A stretch of DNA of 64,000 nucleotides. It comes from Rhizobium sullae. GTDB lineage: Bacteria > Pseudomonadota > Alphaproteobacteria > Rhizobiales > Rhizobiaceae. The stretch lies in assembly GCF_900169785.1 (NCBI RefSeq), contig NZ_FWER01000021.1:32092-96091 (forward strand). Direction: 5' to 3'. Positions 1 through 8,762 of this stretch are shown here, one piece after another; position 1 is the stretch's first letter; each line of letters opens with the position of its first letter. The notes beneath the pieces were generated by a model. That model was not told where the DNA came from, did no database searches, and saw only the letters and a list, made by a program, of their open reading frames with translations. The translations under genes and the position numbers were made by a program.

Positions 1-1
1 T

Positions 2-466
2 AGTGCGCTGGCGACCGACCGCTACCACACTGCCTTCGCCCGAGAAGCCGTCTCGAACCTCGCGGCGATCGACGCTGTGCGTATTCACACAATCGACCTG
101 AACGGCAAGGCAATCGCGGCAACAGTCGTGCTGATGATGGGCGGCGAGGCCTACACCTGGAAGACAGCCTACGACGAGGCCTATGCCCGCTATTCACCGG
201 GCAAGCTGCTGATGGCCGAACTGACGGAATGGCATCTCGACGATGCGAATATCGTGCGTTCCGATTCCTGCGCGGTGCCGGATCATCCGATCATGAGCCG
301 TTTCTGGCAGGAGCGCGAGGAAATGGGAACGCTGGTGATCGGCCTGACGCAGAACGGCGACCGCGATGTCCGGCAGGCTGCCGCTCAGTTGCACATGTAT
401 CGCAGCACCCGCAATATGGCAAAGATGCTGCGCGAGAAGATCATATCGCTCACACGGCGCGGTTAG
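2..466 (+). CDS. GNAT-family acyltransferase, C-terminal part (partial)
   Basis: The reading frame is open from the window edge, so the N-terminus lies outside; about 154 codons remain before the TAG stop. The visible part contains GEAYTWKTAYDEAYARYSPG followed by a leucine-rich helix, a pattern I associate with the BioF2/FemAB-like GNAT domain (Acetyltransf_6) of CelD-type proteins, where a conserved aromatic/Tyr segment precedes the acyl-acceptor pocket. The substrate cannot be told. The 3' end overlaps the convergent acyl-CoA synthetase gene by 17 bp. A GTG at 77 is in frame but lies inside the domain and is unlikely to be the true start. Family assignment is by motif only. Confidence 0.7.
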   Translation, partial: SALATDRYHTAFAREAVSNLAAIDAVRIHTIDLNGKAIAATVVLMMGGEAYTWKTAYDEAYARYSPGKLLMAELTEWHLDDANIVRSDSCAVPDHPIMSRFWQEREEMGTLVIGLTQNGDRDVRQAAAQLHMYRSTRNMAKMLREKIISLTRRG

Positions 467-2090
467 GCCCCTCGCCGGCCGCCTTTTCGCGCAGAAGTCT
501 GCGGATGACCTTGCCTGTCGTCGTCAGCGGAAGTGCATCCACGAATTCCACCTCTCGCGGATATTCATGCATCGAAAGCCGCATCTTCACCCAGTCGCGG
601 ATTTCAGCGCCAAGCGCATCGCTGGGCGTGTGGTCAGGCGAAAGCACGATATAAGCTTTGACGATCTCAGTACGCACCGGGTCCGGCTTGCCAACGACGG
701 CGGCAAGCTGCACGGCCGGGTGGCCGGATAGACAGTCCTCGATTTCTGCGGGACCGATGCGATAGCCTGACGAGGTGATGACGTCATCGTCCCGGCCCTC
801 GAATGTGACGTAACCCTCTTCATTCTGGTGAGCGAGATCCCCGGTCAGCATCCAGCCTTTGATGAACTTCTTCCTGGTTGCCTCCTCGTCGTTCCAATAA
901 CCGAGGAACATCACCGGATCGGGCGCCTTGATAGCAATCTGGCCTGACTCGCCGGCGGGCAACTCATCACCATTCTCGCCGATGATCGCGACCTGATGAC
1001 CGGGAACCGCACGGCCGATCGCGCCGGCTTTCGTGACACCGTAGCCTGCACTCGAGGAGAGCACGAAATTGCACTCCGTCTGGCCATAGAATTCGTTGAC
1101 GGAGATGCCGAGCGTCTGACGCGCCCATTCATAGGTTTCTCGGCCGAGCGATTCACCAGCGGAGCCGATTGTCCGCAGATTGAGATCGAATTTCGCACGG
1201 GGATCACTGATCGATTTCAGCAGACGCAGCGCTGTCGGCGGAATGAAGGCATTCCGCACCTTCATCTCGGCCATGATGCGATAGGCCATATCGGCGTCGA
1301 ATTTCTGCGCCGGAGAGGAAACGACAGGAACGCCAAGCAGGAGGCTTGGCAGCAGCGCATTCAGCAGCCCGCCCGCCCAGGCCCAGTCGGACGGCGTCCA
1401 GACCTTGTCGCCGGGCTGCGGAAAACCTTCATGCGCAAATTGCATTCCGGGGATGTGGCCCGCCAGAACGCGATGGCCATGCAACGCGCCCTTCGGCGGC
1501 CCCGTCGTGCCTGATGTGAAGATCATCAACGCCGGATCGTCCGGGCTGGTCTTAGCAACGTCGAAAATCGGCGGATGCGCCTCGGCGAGTGCTCCGAAAG
1601 CAAGCGCTTCGCCGCCATCGATGCTGATGACCGTCCTAAGTTCCGGCAGGTTTTCGCGAATCTGGTTCACACGCTCGAGGCCGAAGGAGTTGGTGACGAT
1701 CACGGCGGCGCCTGACGTTCTCAGTCGGTATTCCAGCGCTTCGACGCCGAAGAGCAGCGCGAGCGGCAGCACAATCGCGCCCATCTTGTAGATCGCCACA
1801 TGGGCGATCACCGTCTCGAAACATTGCGGCAGAAGCAGCGCCACGCGATCGCCACGGCGAATGCTAAGCGACGTTAATGCACTGGCAAAAGACGACGAGC
1901 GCTCCGCCAGCGCACCGTAGGTCATCGACAGATGGCGGCCATCCGGGCTGAAATGTTCAAGACAGATGCGTTCCGGCGCCTGCGCCGCCCATTCGTCGCT
2001 TACGGCACGCCCGATATTGAAATCTTCCGAAATCTCCCACGCAAAATCGCGATAAAGATCGTCATAGCGATCGCAGGCAGGCAGTCTCAT
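450..2090 (-). CDS. AMP-binding acyl-CoA synthetase
   Basis: A 546-residue adenylate-forming enzyme that activates a carboxylic acid to acyl-AMP and then acyl-CoA. The ATP loop TSGTTGPPKG is at residues 192-201, EFYGQTECN (A5) near 335, GWMLTGDLA (A7) near 415, and the catalytic lysine of TTTGKVIRR near 529 close to the C-terminus, so the enzyme is complete and all core motifs are intact. The length fits short- to medium-chain acyl-CoA synthetases of the acetyl-CoA synthetase-like class. The substrate cannot be read from the sequence. The ATG start follows an upstream gap of about 200 bp shared with the divergent aldo/keto reductase. It stands alone on its strand. Confidence 0.88.
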   Translation of the reverse strand: MRLPACDRYDDLYRDFAWEISEDFNIGRAVSDEWAAQAPERICLEHFSPDGRHLSMTYGALAERSSSFASALTSLSIRRGDRVALLLPQCFETVIAHVAIYKMGAIVLPLALLFGVEALEYRLRTSGAAVIVTNSFGLERVNQIRENLPELRTVISIDGGEALAFGALAEAHPPIFDVAKTSPDDPALMIFTSGTTGPPKGALHGHRVLAGHIPGMQFAHEGFPQPGDKVWTPSDWAWAGGLLNALLPSLLLGVPVVSSPAQKFDADMAYRIMAEMKVRNAFIPPTALRLLKSISDPRAKFDLNLRTIGSAGESLGRETYEWARQTLGISVNEFYGQTECNFVLSSSAGYGVTKAGAIGRAVPGHQVAIIGENGDELPAGESGQIAIKAPDPVMFLGYWNDEEATRKKFIKGWMLTGDLAHQNEEGYVTFEGRDDDVITSSGYRIGPAEIEDCLSGHPAVQLAAVVGKPDPVRTEIVKAYIVLSPDHTPSDALGAEIRDWVKMRLSMHEYPREVEFVDALPLTTTGKVIRRLLREKAAGEGPNRAV

Positions 2091-2297
2091 GCTCGAAATC
2101 CAATGAGTGCTGCACCAGCTAACACTTTGCAGCGATCAAGCGCAAGATCGCCGAATCGCGTGCTTCAAAGCTCCAGGTCATGACCGCGCCGATCTCCCTA
2201 AAATATACCTGTCCGGGATCGCTGACATTCTCACCGATTGCGCCCTACATCATCCCGAGGCGTCTCGGGGCTTGAGATTCATTCACGGAGTCATTTC

Positions 2298-3278
2298 ATG
2301 GACTATGTCAAATTCGGAGGCACTGGCTTCGAAGTTTCGAAGATTTGTCTCGGTTGCATGACCTTCGGCGATCCGGGCCGCGGCAACCACGTCTGGACGC
2401 TCGGCGAGGAGGAAAGCCGCACGATCATCAAGCAAGCGCTCGATCTCGGGATCAATTTCCTGGATACGGCGAATACCTATTCCGACGGCTCGTCGGAGGA
2501 AATCGTCGGGCGGGCAATCAAGGATTTCGCGAAGCGGGAGGATATCGTGCTCGCGACCAAGGTCTTCAACCGCATGCGCCCCGGCCCGAACGGCGCCGGC
2601 CTTTCTCGTAAGGCAATCTTCGACGAGATCGACAACAGCCTGCGCCGGCTCGGCACGGATTATGTCGACCTCTTCCAGATCCACCGCTTCGATTACACGA
2701 CACCAATCGAGGAAACGCTGGAGGCGTTGCACGATGTCGTGAAGGCCGGCAAGGCACGCTATATCGGCGCCTCCTCCATGTATTCCTGGCAGTTCGCGAA
2801 GATGGTCTATACATCGCGGCTGAACGGCTGGACGCAATTCGTCAGCATGCAGGATCACCTAAATCTTCTCTATCGCGAGGAAGAACGCGAGATGCTGCCT
2901 TTCTGCGAGGATCAGAAGATTGCCGTCATCCCTTGGAGTCCGCTTGCCCGCGGCCGTCTGGCGCGCGACTGGGACGAGAAGACCGCCCGCACGGAAACGG
3001 ATGAATTCGGCAAGACGCTCTATCGGCAGGCCGAAGATGCCGACCGCAAAATCATCGAGACAGTCGGACGGCTCGCGAAAGCGCATGGAGTCTCTCGTGC
3101 CCAGATCACCACCGCTTGGATCTTGCAGAAGAGCGCAGTGACCGCACCGATCATCGGCGCATCAAAGCCGCATCATCTCTCGGACGCTGTTCGCGCATTG
3201 ACTGTCAAGCTCAGCGCCGAGGACGTCGCCGCTCTCGAAGAACCGTATGTGCCGCATCACGTGGAAGGCTTCAAATAA
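2298..3278 (+). CDS. Aldo/keto reductase
   Basis: A 326-residue NAD(P)H-dependent oxidoreductase with a TIM-barrel fold. The expected catalytic set is visible: FLDTANTYSDG (Asp and Tyr), LATKVF (Lys) and FQIHRFDY (His). The N-terminal MDYVKFGGTGFEVSKICLG is typical of the family (YajO/Gfo-like branch), so ATG 2298, preceded by CGGAG at 2286-2290, is preferred over upstream in-frame starts. Physiological substrate unknown. It is transcribed divergently from the acyl-CoA synthetase and converges on the tetR gene. Confidence 0.88.
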   Translation: MDYVKFGGTGFEVSKICLGCMTFGDPGRGNHVWTLGEEESRTIIKQALDLGINFLDTANTYSDGSSEEIVGRAIKDFAKREDIVLATKVFNRMRPGPNGAGLSRKAIFDEIDNSLRRLGTDYVDLFQIHRFDYTTPIEETLEALHDVVKAGKARYIGASSMYSWQFAKMVYTSRLNGWTQFVSMQDHLNLLYREEEREMLPFCEDQKIAVIPWSPLARGRLARDWDEKTARTETDEFGKTLYRQAEDADRKIIETVGRLAKAHGVSRAQITTAWILQKSAVTAPIIGASKPHHLSDAVRALTVKLSAEDVAALEEPYVPHHVEGFK

Positions 3279-3302
3279 CGCAGATAAGCTTAACCGCGTC
3301 GC

Positions 3303-3887
3303 TTAGGCATCGACGGATTTTGCCGGTGCCAACTTCTCCCGCATCGTCGACAGGAACTGGCCCGCCAGTTCGCGATTTTCAACCGCGCGCGCCAGGCTGA
3401 CGGCCCCCATCATGGACGAGAGCGTCGTAAAGCCGTTCTCGCGGCGCTCTTCCGGTGTGTCGCCCTGAACGATCTCGGCCAGGATATCGACAAGTGTGGA
3501 AAGTCCATCATTGAATGTCTCCCGCACGGCACCGCTGCTGCGGCTCACCTCTTCCATCAGCGCCACGAAGACGCAACTCGAGCCTGGATTGTCGACGGAT
3601 AACCAGGAAACATAGTGGTCGAGGAGGGCTTCCAGGGGGCGATCAGGCGCACCTGCAATCAGAGCCTTCCACCGCGCTTCCACCTTGGCGATCAGGGCGC
3701 GACTGACCTCCAGCTGCAGATCTTCCTTTGATTGGAAGTGACCATAAAAGCCGCCATGCGTCAGTCCGCAGGCTTTCATGATATCGGCAACGCCGACGCC
3801 ATCAAACCCATTTTCGCGGAACATCACGCCCGCGACCTCCAGGATCTTCTGGCGATTTTCTGCAAATTTTTCGCGGCTGACGCGCAT
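3303..3887 (-). CDS. TetR/AcrR-family transcriptional regulator
   Basis: A 194-residue repressor-type protein. The N-terminal helix-turn-helix is clear (FRENGFDGVGVADIMKACG followed by LTHGGFYGHFQSKEDL, residues about 22-57); the C-terminal helical part is the ligand and dimer domain. ATG 3887 is chosen because MRVSREKF is the usual N-terminus and a GGAG lies 7 nt upstream; a start 60 nt further out would run into the operator region. The gene faces away from an MFS transporter across a short gap holding two palindromes, the classic layout of a repressor that controls itself and a divergent efflux or uptake gene. Ligand unknown. Confidence 0.9.
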   Translation of the reverse strand: MRVSREKFAENRQKILEVAGVMFRENGFDGVGVADIMKACGLTHGGFYGHFQSKEDLQLEVSRALIAKVEARWKALIAGAPDRPLEALLDHYVSWLSVDNPGSSCVFVALMEEVSRSSGAVRETFNDGLSTLVDILAEIVQGDTPEERRENGFTTLSSMMGAVSLARAVENRELAGQFLSTMREKLAPAKSVDA

Positions 3888-3923
3888 GAGCCGGCTCCGG
3901 AAAATAGTCTCTTGACAAATTAT

Positions 3924-3937
3924 ATGATGCCCATCAT
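3924..3937. promoter_or_regulatory. Palindromic operator 1 (TetR/MFS intergenic)
   Basis: ATGATG-CC-CATCAT, an inverted repeat with 6-bp arms. It is the first of two nearly identical sites 29 bp apart (centre to centre) between the tetR and MFS starts. A TTGACA at 3912-3917 lies just before it. Binding by the adjacent TetR protein is inferred from position and symmetry. Confidence 0.6.
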
Positions 3938-3952
3938 CAATATGCAAGAAAT

Positions 3953-3966
3953 ATGATGGCCATCAT
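3953..3966. promoter_or_regulatory. Palindromic operator 2 (TetR/MFS intergenic)
   Basis: ATGATGGCCATCAT, a perfect 14-bp palindrome. It matches operator 1 except for the centre and lies about 37 bp before the MFS start codon, where bound protein would block transcription of the transporter. Role inferred. Confidence 0.6.
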
Positions 3967-4002
3967 CTAAATCTGATGTATCCAACGAATGGAAGTTGCC
4001 CC

Positions 4003-5298
4003 ATGGTTTCTACTGCGCTTGCCTCCACCCTTGCACGCCGCAACATCCACTACGGATGGATCGTCGTCGGGGCGACCTTCCTGACCATGCTGGTCACAGC
4101 CGGCGCCATGGGCGCGCCCGGCGTACTTATCAAGCCGCTTCAGGACGAGTTCGGCTGGGAAACCTCGCAGATTTCCTCTGCGCTTGCGATTCGTCTGCTC
4201 CTCTTTGGGCTGATGGGTCCCTTCGCAGCAGCCTTCATGAACTATTTCGGCGTGCGCAAGGTCATCGTCTTCGCACTTGCCCTGATCGGCGCGGGCTTCG
4301 TCGGCTCACTCTTCATGACATCGCTCTGGCAGCTTCTGCTGCTCTGGGGCATCGTCGTCGGTTTCGGCACCGGCCTGACGGCCATGGTGCTGGCGGCAAC
4401 CATATCTGCCCGCTGGTTCACGAAACATCGCGGTCTTGTCGTCGGGATGCTTTCGGCAAGCTCGGCCACCGGCCAACTCGTCTTCCTCCCGCTGATGGCG
4501 GAGCTGACGGAACGCTATGGCTGGCGCTCCACGGTCTTCTTCGTCTGCGCCATGATCATGGTTGCCGCACTTGCCGTGCTTGCCTTCATGCGCGACCGGC
4601 CCTCGGACGTGAACCTGCCCTCGCTCGGCGAGACGCATGTCACGTCACCGCCGGCACGCGGCACGCTGATCGGCGCCCTGAAAATGCCGGTCACGGTCTT
4701 GAAAGACATCTCCGGCACTTCGACCTTCTGGATCCTGTTCGCCACCTTTTTCATCTGCGGCCTCAGCACCAACGGCCTGATCCAGACCCATTTCGTCACG
4801 CTTTGCGGCGACTTCGGCATCTTGCCGGTCGCGGCGGCTAGTGTGCTGGCCGTCATGGGCATCTTCGATTTCTTCGGCACGATCGGTTCAGGCTGGCTGT
4901 CGGACCGCTTTGACAACCGCTGGCTGCTCTTCTGGTATTACGGTCTGCGCGGCCTCTCGCTGCTCTTCCTGCCCTTCAGTGATTTCAGCTTCTACGGTCT
5001 TTCGATCTTCGCGGTCTTCTACGGCCTCGACTGGATCGCCACTGTTCCGCCGACCGTCAAAATAGCGGCCGACCGATTCGGCCGGGAAAAGGCCGGCATG
5101 GTCTTCGGCTGGGTCTTTGCTGGTCATCAACTGGGCGCTGCAACCGCTGCTTACGGTGCCGGCCTTTCGCGTACCGAGCTCTCGAGCTACCTGCCGGCCT
5201 TCTTCGTTGCCGGCGCCTTCTGCCTGCTCGCCTCGATCCTCGCCATCACGTTGAAGAAGTCCGGCCTGACCGAACGGGCACCGGCCGCCGCTGAATGA
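4003..5298 (+). CDS. MFS transporter
   Basis: A 431-residue inner-membrane carrier with about twelve hydrophobic segments. GWIVVGATFLTMLVT opens TM1, and the cytoplasmic loop after TM2 is present. The overall pattern is that of the OFA/monocarboxylate-like branch, but no substrate-specific motif was recognised. ATG 4003 has GGAAG at 3991-3995; an upstream in-frame start would overlap the region beside operator 2. Divergent from tetR and very likely controlled by it, so export or import of a compound sensed by TetR is the simplest reading. Confidence 0.88.
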   Translation: MVSTALASTLARRNIHYGWIVVGATFLTMLVTAGAMGAPGVLIKPLQDEFGWETSQISSALAIRLLLFGLMGPFAAAFMNYFGVRKVIVFALALIGAGFVGSLFMTSLWQLLLLWGIVVGFGTGLTAMVLAATISARWFTKHRGLVVGMLSASSATGQLVFLPLMAELTERYGWRSTVFFVCAMIMVAALAVLAFMRDRPSDVNLPSLGETHVTSPPARGTLIGALKMPVTVLKDISGTSTFWILFATFFICGLSTNGLIQTHFVTLCGDFGILPVAAASVLAVMGIFDFFGTIGSGWLSDRFDNRWLLFWYYGLRGLSLLFLPFSDFSFYGLSIFAVFYGLDWIATVPPTVKIAADRFGREKAGMVFGWVFAGHQLGAATAAYGAGLSRTELSSYLPAFFVAGAFCLLASILAITLKKSGLTERAPAAAE

Positions 5299-5415
5299 TC
5301 GCAGAAGGCTTGAATGTCGCGTCGGAAGCCGTATCAATTCAGCCAGATAAGCCCGCCCGCCGTCTTGCGCGGTCGGGCGATCGCATGTTAGACACCCGGC
5401 TCGTCGGTATCCGTT

Positions 5416-5500
5416 GCCCCATTGGCGGAATTGGTAGACGCGCTCGACTCAAAATCGAGTTTCGAAAGAAGTGCTGGTTCGACTCCGGCATGGGGCACCA
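5416..5500 (+). tRNA. tRNA-Leu (anticodon CAA)
   Basis: An 85-nt class II tRNA. The acceptor arms GCCCCAT (5416-5422) and ATGGGGC (5490-5496) pair, the anticodon stem CTCGA/TCGAG encloses loop CTCAAAA with anticodon CAA, a long variable arm follows, and discriminator A plus CCA is encoded at 5497-5500. It reads UUG codons. Confidence 0.95.
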
Positions 5501-5704
5501 CCGACAAAGAGCGGCTTTGCTTCTACTTGATAAATCTGCCATTTGTCCCAGCCAGTGACAGAGCGGCAAGCGTCACGGCGCTCTAGCAGGATTGCTTTCG
5601 TCGTCAGTTACGACTACATCCAGTGCTTATCGCGCTGAATGCGTAGTTAACGCGGCGGTGCTTGCAAAAAGAGCTGCAAGAAGTGCGGGACCACGCAACG
5701 ACTC

Positions 5705-5911
5705 CTACTGGATCAGCTGAATCCTGATCTCCTCCTTTGCAGCAAAGGATCGGCATTCGTCCAGGTCGTCGCCGACGAAGATCACGTCGCCTTCGGAATC
5801 GAACAGACCCCAGCAGGCTTCGTCCTCAAGAAATACCTCACGGACGTATCCGAATTCGACAGCGCCGAAAGACCCTTTGAACGCGACATCAACAGCTTCT
5901 ATTTCTCGCAT
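5705..5911 (-). CDS. Small conserved-looking hypothetical protein
   Basis: 68 residues, acidic, with a WGLFDSEGDVIFVGDDL core that looks like a small alpha/beta fold; no membrane segment or signal peptide. ATG 5911 is preferred to an in-frame TTG at 5923 because GGAG sits 6 nt upstream of the ATG. The segment YVREVFLEDEACWGLFDSEG faintly recalls DUF1150-type rhizobial proteins, but I do not assign it. It stands alone between tRNA-Leu and the Kef antiporter; function unknown. Confidence 0.6.
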   Translation of the reverse strand: MREIEAVDVAFKGSFGAVEFGYVREVFLEDEACWGLFDSEGDVIFVGDDLDECRSFAAKEEIRIQLIQ

Positions 5912-6118
5912 GGAAATCTCCAATGAGACAGCGTCTTCTGTTTTAGTGTCCGCTTATATTGATCTCCGAAGCTGACGCCAAACTGGTGTCGCCGCGAGAA
6001 CACCTCAGTATCGCTGGAGCTCGGTATTTGCCGGTGACACGAGAGCTCAAATCAAGCATTTAATTTCCCTCACACTTCGGTCAAAGTGGCAGCCGCCAAC
6101 GAACATCAAGGGACGGAT

Positions 6119-7885
6119 GTGCATCAGGAAGTAACGCTTATTGCCACAGTCGCCGTCAGCTTCGTCTTTGCGGCGGTGCTGGGATATGTGGCCGACAGGC
6201 TGCGACTGCCGCCGCTGGTCGGCTATCTCGTCGCAGGCATACTCATGGGACCGTTCACGCCCGGCTTCGTGGCCGACACGGGGCTTGCCGGCCAGTTGGC
6301 GGAGATGGGCGTCATCCTGCTGATGTTCGGCGTCGGGCTCCATTTTTCCGCCGCTGACCTGCTTGCAGTGCGCGGTATCGCCGTGCCGGGTGCGATCATC
6401 CGGATCGTCATTGCTACGCTGCTCGGTATCGGACTCGCCCAATGGTGGGGCTGGGGACTCGGCGCCGGGATCGTCTTCGGCCTCAGCCTGTCGGTGGCGA
6501 GCACCGTTGTGCTGCTGAAGGTTCTGGAGGAGCGAAACCTCCTGAATTCCGCCAGCGGCCGCGTCGCAGTCGGCTGGCTGATCGTCGAAGATCTGGCGAT
6601 GGTCCTGGCGCTGGTGCTGCTGCCTGCCCTTGCCGAATTGCTCGGCGGCCACGCCGCCAGCGACGCTGCACACGGCGCTGGGCTGCCGCTTTCGTTGGCG
6701 ATCGCGCTGACTTTGTTGAAGGTCGGCGCTTTTGCGGTCATGGCGATCTTTGTCGGCCCGAAGATCGTTCCCTGGCTCCTGACGCTCGTCGCCCGAACCG
6801 GCTCGCGCGAACTCTTCACCCTGACGGTCCTCGCCATCGCGCTTGGCATCGCCTTCGGCTCTGCCGAAATCTTCGGCGTCTCGTTCGCCCTCGGCGCTTT
6901 CTTCGCGGGCGTCGTGATGAGCGAGTCCAATCTCAGTCACCGGGCGGCGGCCGATTCTCTGCCGCTTCAGAACGCCTTTTCGGTCTTGTTCTTCGTGTCG
7001 GTCGGCATGCTGTTCGATCCATCGATTCTGATACGCCAGCCGATGGTCGTCATCAGCGCGCTGGCGTTGATCATCGTCGGCAAGGCAATCATCTCCTTTG
7101 CGATTGTCACGCTGCTTCGCTATCCGATCGGAATGGCGCTGACCGTCTCAGGCGGATTGGCGCAGATCGGCGAATTCTCCTTCATTCTTGCCGGTCTCGG
7201 CGTTTCCCTCGGATTGTTGCCGAACGACGGACAGGATGTCATCCTCGCCTCCGCGATCATTTCGATCACGCTCAATCCGCTCGTCTGCGCCGGCGCCGAA
7301 GCACTGCACACCTATGTGCACGGCAGATGGCCGGTGCTCAGCAATCGTTACGGGCGGCGCCGGCATGAGCTACTCAGCCGCGAGCTTGAAAAGATCAGGG
7401 CGCTCAACGAAGCGCGGGAGCGCCAGCATCAGCTGGAGATTCAGCAACTGATTGAGACTTTTCCGCTTTTCGCCAAGGTTGATGAGCACTCGCAGGAAGA
7501 ACTGCTCCTCCTCTTCCGCCCCAAATCGGCGCTGCCCGGTGAACGCGTCATGCGCAAGGGCGACCGCGGCGACGGCATGTATTTTCTCTCGTCCGGGGCC
7601 GTGGAGGTCCGTCTTCCCGGCGGCGCCGTCCGTCTCGAACCTGGTGCATTTTTCGGTGAAATGGCGCTCCTGAGCGGCGGGAGGCGGACGGCCGATGTTA
7701 TTGCCATCGATTTTTGCCAGTTCCTGGTACTGGAACGCCGGGACTTCAACATGTTCACGGCCCGCCACCCTGCTTTGAGATCTGCCGTCAGCGACATGGC
7801 ACGGGAGCGCACGGAGATGAACGCGCTGAACGCGAAGCGCGAGGCGCAGGCCGAACAACGTGAGCCTTCGACCGAAGGCCAATAA
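6119..7885 (+). CDS. Kef/YbaL-type cation:proton antiporter with cNMP-binding domain
   Basis: A 588-residue CPA2-family membrane antiporter. Residues about 5-390 form the Na_H_Exchanger domain with signature RLPPLVGYLVAGILMGPFTP and many transmembrane helices. Instead of the usual cytosolic TrkA-N nucleotide domain, the C-terminal 150 residues form a cyclic-nucleotide-binding fold (GAFFGEMALLSGGRRTADV, with the Glu and Arg that contact the phosphate). Probably a K+/H+ or Na+/H+ exchanger gated by a nucleotide. GTG 6119 is chosen because AAGGGA is 5 nt upstream; a GTG at 6086 in the same frame lacks a site. Monocistronic by spacing. Confidence 0.85.
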   Translation: MHQEVTLIATVAVSFVFAAVLGYVADRLRLPPLVGYLVAGILMGPFTPGFVADTGLAGQLAEMGVILLMFGVGLHFSAADLLAVRGIAVPGAIIRIVIATLLGIGLAQWWGWGLGAGIVFGLSLSVASTVVLLKVLEERNLLNSASGRVAVGWLIVEDLAMVLALVLLPALAELLGGHAASDAAHGAGLPLSLAIALTLLKVGAFAVMAIFVGPKIVPWLLTLVARTGSRELFTLTVLAIALGIAFGSAEIFGVSFALGAFFAGVVMSESNLSHRAAADSLPLQNAFSVLFFVSVGMLFDPSILIRQPMVVISALALIIVGKAIISFAIVTLLRYPIGMALTVSGGLAQIGEFSFILAGLGVSLGLLPNDGQDVILASAIISITLNPLVCAGAEALHTYVHGRWPVLSNRYGRRRHELLSRELEKIRALNEARERQHQLEIQQLIETFPLFAKVDEHSQEELLLLFRPKSALPGERVMRKGDRGDGMYFLSSGAVEVRLPGGAVRLEPGAFFGEMALLSGGRRTADVIAIDFCQFLVLERRDFNMFTARHPALRSAVSDMARERTEMNALNAKREAQAEQREPSTEGQ

Positions 7886-8149
7886 GCTTCCGCGTTAAAA
7901 ATCGTCGGGGATCGGATCGGCCGGAAGCGGCAAAGTCGCGCTGCATCTTCAGGTGCCTGAAAGCGTGGTAGAGCAGCACCATGGCTTGCAGCGGTTTTTC
8001 CGATTCGCAATCTCCCGAAGACTTGGGAGCACAGCCGCTATACGGATCACGAAAATTTTCGTGGCACGCTGGCATCATTGCCACACTAGGCATTTACAGC
8101 GCCGGACTGCCCCCCTAAAGCTTTTGCACCGCAGCACGAAAGGAATGGA

Positions 8150-8740
8150 ATGCTCCGCAGACTATACGACTGGACCATGTCTCTTGCGGCCCGCAGATCG
8201 GCCGAAGTCTGGCTCGCCGTTATCGCCTTCGTCGAAAGCTCCGTCTTTCTCGTCCCGGCCGACGTCCTTTTTCTGCCCATGGCGCTCGCCAAGCCGGAGC
8301 GCTCATATCGATATGCGATCGTTGCTACAGTCGCCTCGGTTCTCGGTGGGATCGCCGGCTGGGCGCTTGGCTTCTATGCCTACGAGACCGTGGCGCGGCC
8401 GGTGCTGGAATTTTACGGGAAGCTTGATGCCTTCGAGCAGATGAAATCCTATGTCACCTACGAAACGATCCTGCTTTTGTTGGTGACGTCGGGACTGGCG
8501 CACCTGCCGCCGATTAAGATCGTGACGATCCTGTCCGGCGTGATCCACGTCAATATATGGCTGTTCATAGTCTCGGCCATCGTCGCCCGCGGTGCGCGCT
8601 TCCTATTCCTGGCCTGGCTGCTTCGCCGCTACGGCGAGCCGATCCGCCATTTCATCGAAAAGCGCCTGGGACATATCGTCAGCATCGGTGCAGTGGTCGC
8701 CATCGTGCTTTATATTGTCTATCGCTACCTTGCCCACTGA
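8150..8740 (+). CDS. YqaA-family (VTT/DedA-like) inner-membrane protein
   Basis: 196 residues with four to five hydrophobic segments. FVESSVFLVPADVLFLPMAL is the YqaA/DedA-type re-entrant segment, followed by a Gly-rich helix and an Arg-rich cytoplasmic turn (VARGARFLFLAWLLRRYGEP). DedA/VTT proteins are scramblase- or transporter-like; the substrate of this branch is not known to me. AGGA lies 5 nt before the ATG. The dsbB-like gene follows after 22 bp on the same strand, so the two probably form an operon. Confidence 0.8.
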   Translation: MLRRLYDWTMSLAARRSAEVWLAVIAFVESSVFLVPADVLFLPMALAKPERSYRYAIVATVASVLGGIAGWALGFYAYETVARPVLEFYGKLDAFEQMKSYVTYETILLLLVTSGLAHLPPIKIVTILSGVIHVNIWLFIVSAIVARGARFLFLAWLLRRYGEPIRHFIEKRLGHIVSIGAVVAIVLYIVYRYLAH

Positions 8741-8762
8741 GCCAACCTCGCGGAGTTCCGCC

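Noticed and set aside
3912..3943. Sigma-70 promoter overlapping TetR operator 1
   Set aside because: TTGACA is a good -35, but no acceptable -10 occurs at 16-18 bp; AT-rich words appear only at longer spacing.
6047..6940. A 297-codon minus-strand frame opposite the Kef antiporter
   Set aside because: Mirror of a membrane-protein coding strand (hydrophobic codons give Asp/Glu/Gln/Arg-rich antisense); no start signal.
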